Shown in pieces: positions 37,102-40,766 of a stretch of 40,766 bases of DNA. Every line of letters begins with the position of its first letter. Position 1 is the stretch's first letter. The notes below the pieces were generated by a model. That model saw only the letters and a list, made by a program, of their open reading frames with translations, was not told where the DNA came from and searched no databases. Source of the DNA: a virus; IMG/VR virus record IMGVR_UViG_3300025133_000259, positions 1 to 40,766 of that record. One strand, given 5' to 3'. Position numbers and translations under genes: made by a program.

Positions 37102-38337
37102 TTAGAGGATGTTCTTTTGTAAATGTTGGGCGGCGAGGATGAACGCTGCCTCTTCACTTACTCCCTCTTTACTAACTCCATTATAATACACATCATACAG
37201 TTCGCGCAAGCCTTTTTTATTTCTTTTATGATGCCCCGCTGAACGGGTCTCGTAAAGGCGGCAGTAGTAAAGGGTTTTCAGCATCCATAGCCAACCATAC
37301 TCTCCGTCGTTTACATCAAAGATGCTGCCTGCGACCATTTGTCTTAAGGTGGTGCCTGAAGAAGTGGAACAGCCGTCGTCGGATAGAACGGGCTCAAAAG
37401 CGTGCGGCTGCTTCTCTACGAAGGCGTTATACATGGTGAGTAGGTAAACCTGAAGTATTCCTATGTCTAAGACGAGCGAAGGGTAGAAATTATTCTCATA
37501 ATATGCCTCTAATATTTCGTCAGAGGTTGGGTTGGTTATTTCAAGGCTTTCAAGGCTTTGTGCCATGTATTCTTGACCCTTGGTTGAGGAAATATCAAAT
37601 ATAAGTCGCCAAGGTGCGTTCTGGTCTATAAGGAAGCCATGCTGGTTGGCTACATCGGCAAAGAACTCAAAACTCCCGTCGTGGACGTAGCGTTCCCCCT
37701 TTGGGAAGTCTAGGTCATGGGTAGCGTCTTCCGAGGTATCTATTATTAGACCCGAAACGTAAGGTGGGCAAAAGCTGCTATCAATGAAGCCTGAGCGGGT
37801 GACTGGAAGGAAGTTTGATGTGTCTCTGACGAAGTAAGCGAATTCACGAAGGAAGTCGCTGAAGGATTTAATACCCCGTTGTTTCTGCGGGCTGGATAGG
37901 TACTCGTTTGTGAACAAAGGATAGACGAGCGAGTTCATATGCTCGTTATATAGCTCATCGGTGCTCTCCCAACAGCGGGTGGCTTGTAGGTTGAAGAACG
38001 GGCTGTCGGAATGTATTCTGCCGTCGCTAGCAAGGTTTCTCATCCTAACCGTCATATCATCCCATGCTCTGTTTACGAAGTCTTGAGCATAGATAACTCT
38101 TTGGTCTTTGGCGAACCTCATTTGAGCGAGATTAGATTCTCTCAATACAAGTGGAACACCGTTTGGGCTAGTTCTTCCATATTTTTGATTCTGCCCTCGG
38201 AAATTAATCTGGTTGGGGATCATCCCTTCGTGAAATACGAGTTCTTGATAATCCTTTTTTGCGACAAACGACCGGCGGGCACCTAACTCGTTGGTGCCGT
38301 TAGTGTTTATTCTAAATGGGTCTTTTCGCTGTGCCAT
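37102..38337 (-). CDS. uncharacterised 411-residue protein, likely virion-associated
   Basis: No recognised domain. It is a mixed alpha/beta protein rich in aromatic residues (NQINFRGQNQKYGRTSPNGV; IGILQVYLLTMYNAFVEKQP). It sits between the replication genes and the large 801-residue protein with only 3 bases between them, so it probably belongs to the same structural operon. The ATG has GGGG upstream. No transmembrane segment. Proteins of this size next to baseplate genes are often tail or neck components, but that is inference. Confidence 0.6.
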   Translation of the reverse strand: MAQRKDPFRINTNGTNELGARRSFVAKKDYQELVFHEGMIPNQINFRGQNQKYGRTSPNGVPLVLRESNLAQMRFAKDQRVIYAQDFVNRAWDDMTVRMRNLASDGRIHSDSPFFNLQATRCWESTDELYNEHMNSLVYPLFTNEYLSSPQKQRGIKSFSDFLREFAYFVRDTSNFLPVTRSGFIDSSFCPPYVSGLIIDTSEDATHDLDFPKGERYVHDGSFEFFADVANQHGFLIDQNAPWRLIFDISSTKGQEYMAQSLESLEITNPTSDEILEAYYENNFYPSLVLDIGILQVYLLTMYNAFVEKQPHAFEPVLSDDGCSTSSGTTLRQMVAGSIFDVNDGEYGWLWMLKTLYYCRLYETRSAGHHKRNKKGLRELYDVYYNGVSKEGVSEEAAFILAAQHLQKNIL

Positions 38338-38340
38338 GTG

Positions 38341-40746
38341 TTACCCCTTGGTTGACTTAACGCCACCAGTCTTAGACTTTGGTTTGGGCTGGTAATCATT
38401 TTGCCAAATGCACTTAAGCTTTGTGTTGTATTTGTCTGCACTTAGTTCATGAGTGACCTTCGCCACTAAATAATACCCACCTATCTTGAGCTTCTTAGCT
38501 ACTTCTTTACCCATAGAGAACTCTGCGTTGATAAAAATAAGCGAACCTTGCTTGAACAGGGTTGTTCCTACAAGAGTTATCGTCGCATCTTGAGGGATAG
38601 CCATTACTGATATTTTATTTCCCGTAGAAGCACCAGCCATGTTAATGGCGTGCATATATTTATTTTCCTGTTGGGTGAAAGAGAACGATTTCACAGGTCC
38701 TCTATCTGCACCCAGCACTAGGTGGTAAATCCCCTTTCCTAAGTCTTCATCGTAGTTGCCGGTTCCGTTGAAGCCCTCGCGAGATAAGATAATAAGGTTG
38801 TCGCTGTAATCAGCCTGATCCCTAATCTCGGGCATGTTCCTAGATTTTGCCAGGTTGGCAACGGCAGGAGAGTTTTCATAATAACTCTCTCCTTTGGCAA
38901 ACTTAGCTAGCGACGTAAAATTAGAAAGGAAGAAGGTATATCCTGTTTGATTTACTGGTTCTCTTGGAACGAGGAGCCCTTCTGTATTCAGCGCAGGCTC
39001 CACTATCAGCTTGAGAACATCTTTGGCGAACTCTTTAAACGGGTAAGTGAGTCGTTGAGGTTTGACGACTTTATCCAGAAAGAAAGATTGGAAGCTTTTT
39101 AGAGATATAGGTATGTCAGCAATATTATATTCTCTTGAGCCTATGCCGGAAAGTAGCGGAGGGAGCGTAAAGTTGCCGAACATTATATTCTTCTCTGCGG
39201 TGCCTTTGCTCTTTTTACTAGCATCTCCACCGTTGGTCGTCAGATCATACGCCACATCCAAAAGGTCCCCCAAGAAAATATAAGCGACCTGAAGGCTAGA
39301 TGTGTCATTTCCTTCCATCCCTGCTGTGGCACCTAAGAGACCAGATCTGACACCCGAAATCAACTCTTCCCGTGTATCCCTATCGCCTTCTTTAGACGCG
39401 TCTATCATACCGCTCGCGATGGCTCCTTTGTTGCGCTTCTTTCTGCCGTGAGCAGTCGCAGCATTAACCCAGGTTCTCCCTTGAGCCGATGTAACTTTGC
39501 GCTGACCGAGGATATCTTTTTTTTCGTCGGCGTCTTTATACAAGCCCAAATAGGAAGCAGGTATCTGCTGTGCGAATATCTTATTTGACTCGTTCAGTTC
39601 CCTTAAAAAAGCCCCATACAGGTTGCCCTTTGATGCAGCAGCTACGTTTCCTGCTATAAGTTTTGAAGTCTCTAAAGCGGCTGAAGCCTTCTTAATGGCG
39701 TCGTCGTCGTCGCCAAGTTGAGCTATTTCTAATGCAACACGATGGAGGTCAATATCCAACATTGATCTGTAAGGGTCAAAAGTGATTGCATTGGCTTTTA
39801 CTAAAGCCGACCAAAACGCCGGTCCTCCGATTGGATTGTCGTCATCGGCTTTAAAGGCGGCTTCTATTATTCCTCTAATATAACTATCGCGATGGAGATT
39901 GGCAACCATCTTTGGATCTTTGCCAAGTAATTGGTCATACCGTAGGCGGGCCCTGTAAGTCTTGCCCGCTGTCAGTATGTTATAGCCTGGTCCAGAAAAG
40001 GCATTATCGGAGCGGGCAACATAGTCTATTTTTAGAGTTGCCTGTCCTTCGGCACCGAAAGTTAGGTTGTATTTCGTCATTTCTAAAACAATTACCTCTT
40101 GGGAGCTTTTAAGAAAGCCATGAAGAGCCTCTAGCCTCTTTGCTGATTTACCTGCTGCTTGTGCCGGGGATATGGAAGTTGACCAGCCGATGATTGCTTT
40201 CATTCTAGTAGCTGGTGTAGAAACCCTGCCTTCGGGGACCCCTTTATTAATAGAGGCTTTGATTGCCGCTTCTTCTACTTTGAGTTCGTTTATTCTTTGA
40301 GCTTTGTCATTACCAGAGGCATTCTTCGCTAGCGAGGGCTTGGGGCTATCGGGATTTAGGATAGGGACCAACATTTCAACATAAGGACCAGAGGTGAGGT
40401 CAGAGATTGATTGAAAGAATATCTCTACCGAAGCGGTCATGCTTTTCTCACCAGGGTGGTTGGTATGTTGCTCATAGACAAATGACTTTAGCCCTACTGA
40501 CCTCCCCTTTGCTGATTCTAAAAAGCTTTCTGGGGTTATTCCTTTCTTGTCGCCTCTGGAATATTTTACTTTTCCGTCTGCCTTAATATAGTTCCCGAAA
40601 TATAGAAGCTCATCTTTCAACTTGCCATTTGGCGAACCATCAGACATTGGCATGTATAACTTAATAGATGGAACAAGAGCAGAGAACTCTTGAGATGTTG
40701 CGTTTAAGAACGTCTCTGCCCCCAAGGACTTGTTCAAGGTGTTCAT
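38341..40746 (-). CDS. large virion structural protein, baseplate/tail-like
   Basis: An 801-residue protein that begins at ATG 40746, so it is complete within the window. Residues 1-45 (LNATSQEFSALVPSIKLYMP) and the long middle are unassigned. The final 130 residues (MHAINMAGASTGNKISVMAI; VGTTLFKQGSLIFINAEFSM; GKEVAKKLKIGGYYLVAKVT, then HELSADKYNTKLKCIW) follow the ending seen in phage tail-hub or baseplate proteins of the late-control type, where a strand carrying YYLV-K-V-H precedes the last strands. The ATG lies just after a likely upstream stop (TAA or TAATG) at the right edge. Structural function is likely, exact position uncertain. Confidence 0.65.
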   Translation of the reverse strand: MNTLNKSLGAETFLNATSQEFSALVPSIKLYMPMSDGSPNGKLKDELLYFGNYIKADGKVKYSRGDKKGITPESFLESAKGRSVGLKSFVYEQHTNHPGEKSMTASVEIFFQSISDLTSGPYVEMLVPILNPDSPKPSLAKNASGNDKAQRINELKVEEAAIKASINKGVPEGRVSTPATRMKAIIGWSTSISPAQAAGKSAKRLEALHGFLKSSQEVIVLEMTKYNLTFGAEGQATLKIDYVARSDNAFSGPGYNILTAGKTYRARLRYDQLLGKDPKMVANLHRDSYIRGIIEAAFKADDDNPIGGPAFWSALVKANAITFDPYRSMLDIDLHRVALEIAQLGDDDDAIKKASAALETSKLIAGNVAAASKGNLYGAFLRELNESNKIFAQQIPASYLGLYKDADEKKDILGQRKVTSAQGRTWVNAATAHGRKKRNKGAIASGMIDASKEGDRDTREELISGVRSGLLGATAGMEGNDTSSLQVAYIFLGDLLDVAYDLTTNGGDASKKSKGTAEKNIMFGNFTLPPLLSGIGSREYNIADIPISLKSFQSFFLDKVVKPQRLTYPFKEFAKDVLKLIVEPALNTEGLLVPREPVNQTGYTFFLSNFTSLAKFAKGESYYENSPAVANLAKSRNMPEIRDQADYSDNLIILSREGFNGTGNYDEDLGKGIYHLVLGADRGPVKSFSFTQQENKYMHAINMAGASTGNKISVMAIPQDATITLVGTTLFKQGSLIFINAEFSMGKEVAKKLKIGGYYLVAKVTHELSADKYNTKLKCIWQNDYQPKPKSKTGGVKSTKG

Positions 40747-40766
40747 TATTTTAGCCGAAGGTAAGA

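Overview
The window is a dense, almost entirely minus-strand stretch of a large double-stranded DNA tailed bacteriophage genome. The evidence is a complete T4-style replication and nucleotide-metabolism set (single-strand binding protein, RecA/UvsX, FEN nuclease, DnaB-type helicase, family A and family C DNA polymerases, class II ribonucleotide reductase, dCMP-deaminase-like enzyme, dUTPase) beside lysis genes, virion-like proteins and many tiny genes that overlap by 1 to 20 bases. The host is a bacterium that uses Shine-Dalgarno starts and sigma70-type promoters; I cannot name it. Nothing looks lysogenic: I see no integrase, CI-like repressor or att site.

Layout, left to right. Positions 1-11300 are an accessory zone of small hypothetical genes. 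Recognisable members are a PLP aminotransferase, HAD phosphatase, staphylococcal-type nuclease, permuted NlpC/P60 protein with an apparent frameshift, YkuK-like RNase H fold protein, lytic transglycosylase, ClpP-like protease and glutaredoxin. Many of these genes sit behind their own near-identical TTGACA promoter. Positions 11300-20150 hold a chaperone pair (GroEL and a SlyD-like FKBP isomerase), a Mom-like DNA-modification protein, an amidase endolysin behind a terminator that may double as an RNA switch, an acidic repeat protein, a sigma-region-4-like regulator, a GMP reductase/IMP dehydrogenase and dUTPase. Positions 20150-27450 hold a P-loop kinase, the DnaE-type polymerase, S-adenosylmethionine synthetase, a HELEH metalloprotease and a GroES-like protein. 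Positions 27450-37100 are the replication core. The right end (37100-40766) begins the virion structural genes.

How the genes work together. RNR, dCMP-deaminase-like enzyme, dUTPase, glutaredoxin and the GMPR/IMPDH enzyme would rebuild the nucleotide pool. Helicase, DnaE, SSB, RecA, FEN and PolA copy and recombine the genome, and the Mom-like protein could then mask it from restriction. GroEL, the GroES-like protein and SlyD would fold phage proteins. The most interesting signals are: four proteins that share short N-termini resembling T4 capsid-targeting/prohead-protease sequences, which would mark a kinase and a metalloprotease as packaged cargo; a divergent tubulin/FtsZ-like protein; two DNA polymerases of different families; and several regulatory elements (a dispersed promoter repeat, an operator-like palindrome and a terminator/Shine-Dalgarno switch).

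Functional calls come from reading motifs in translated sequence; no database search was possible.
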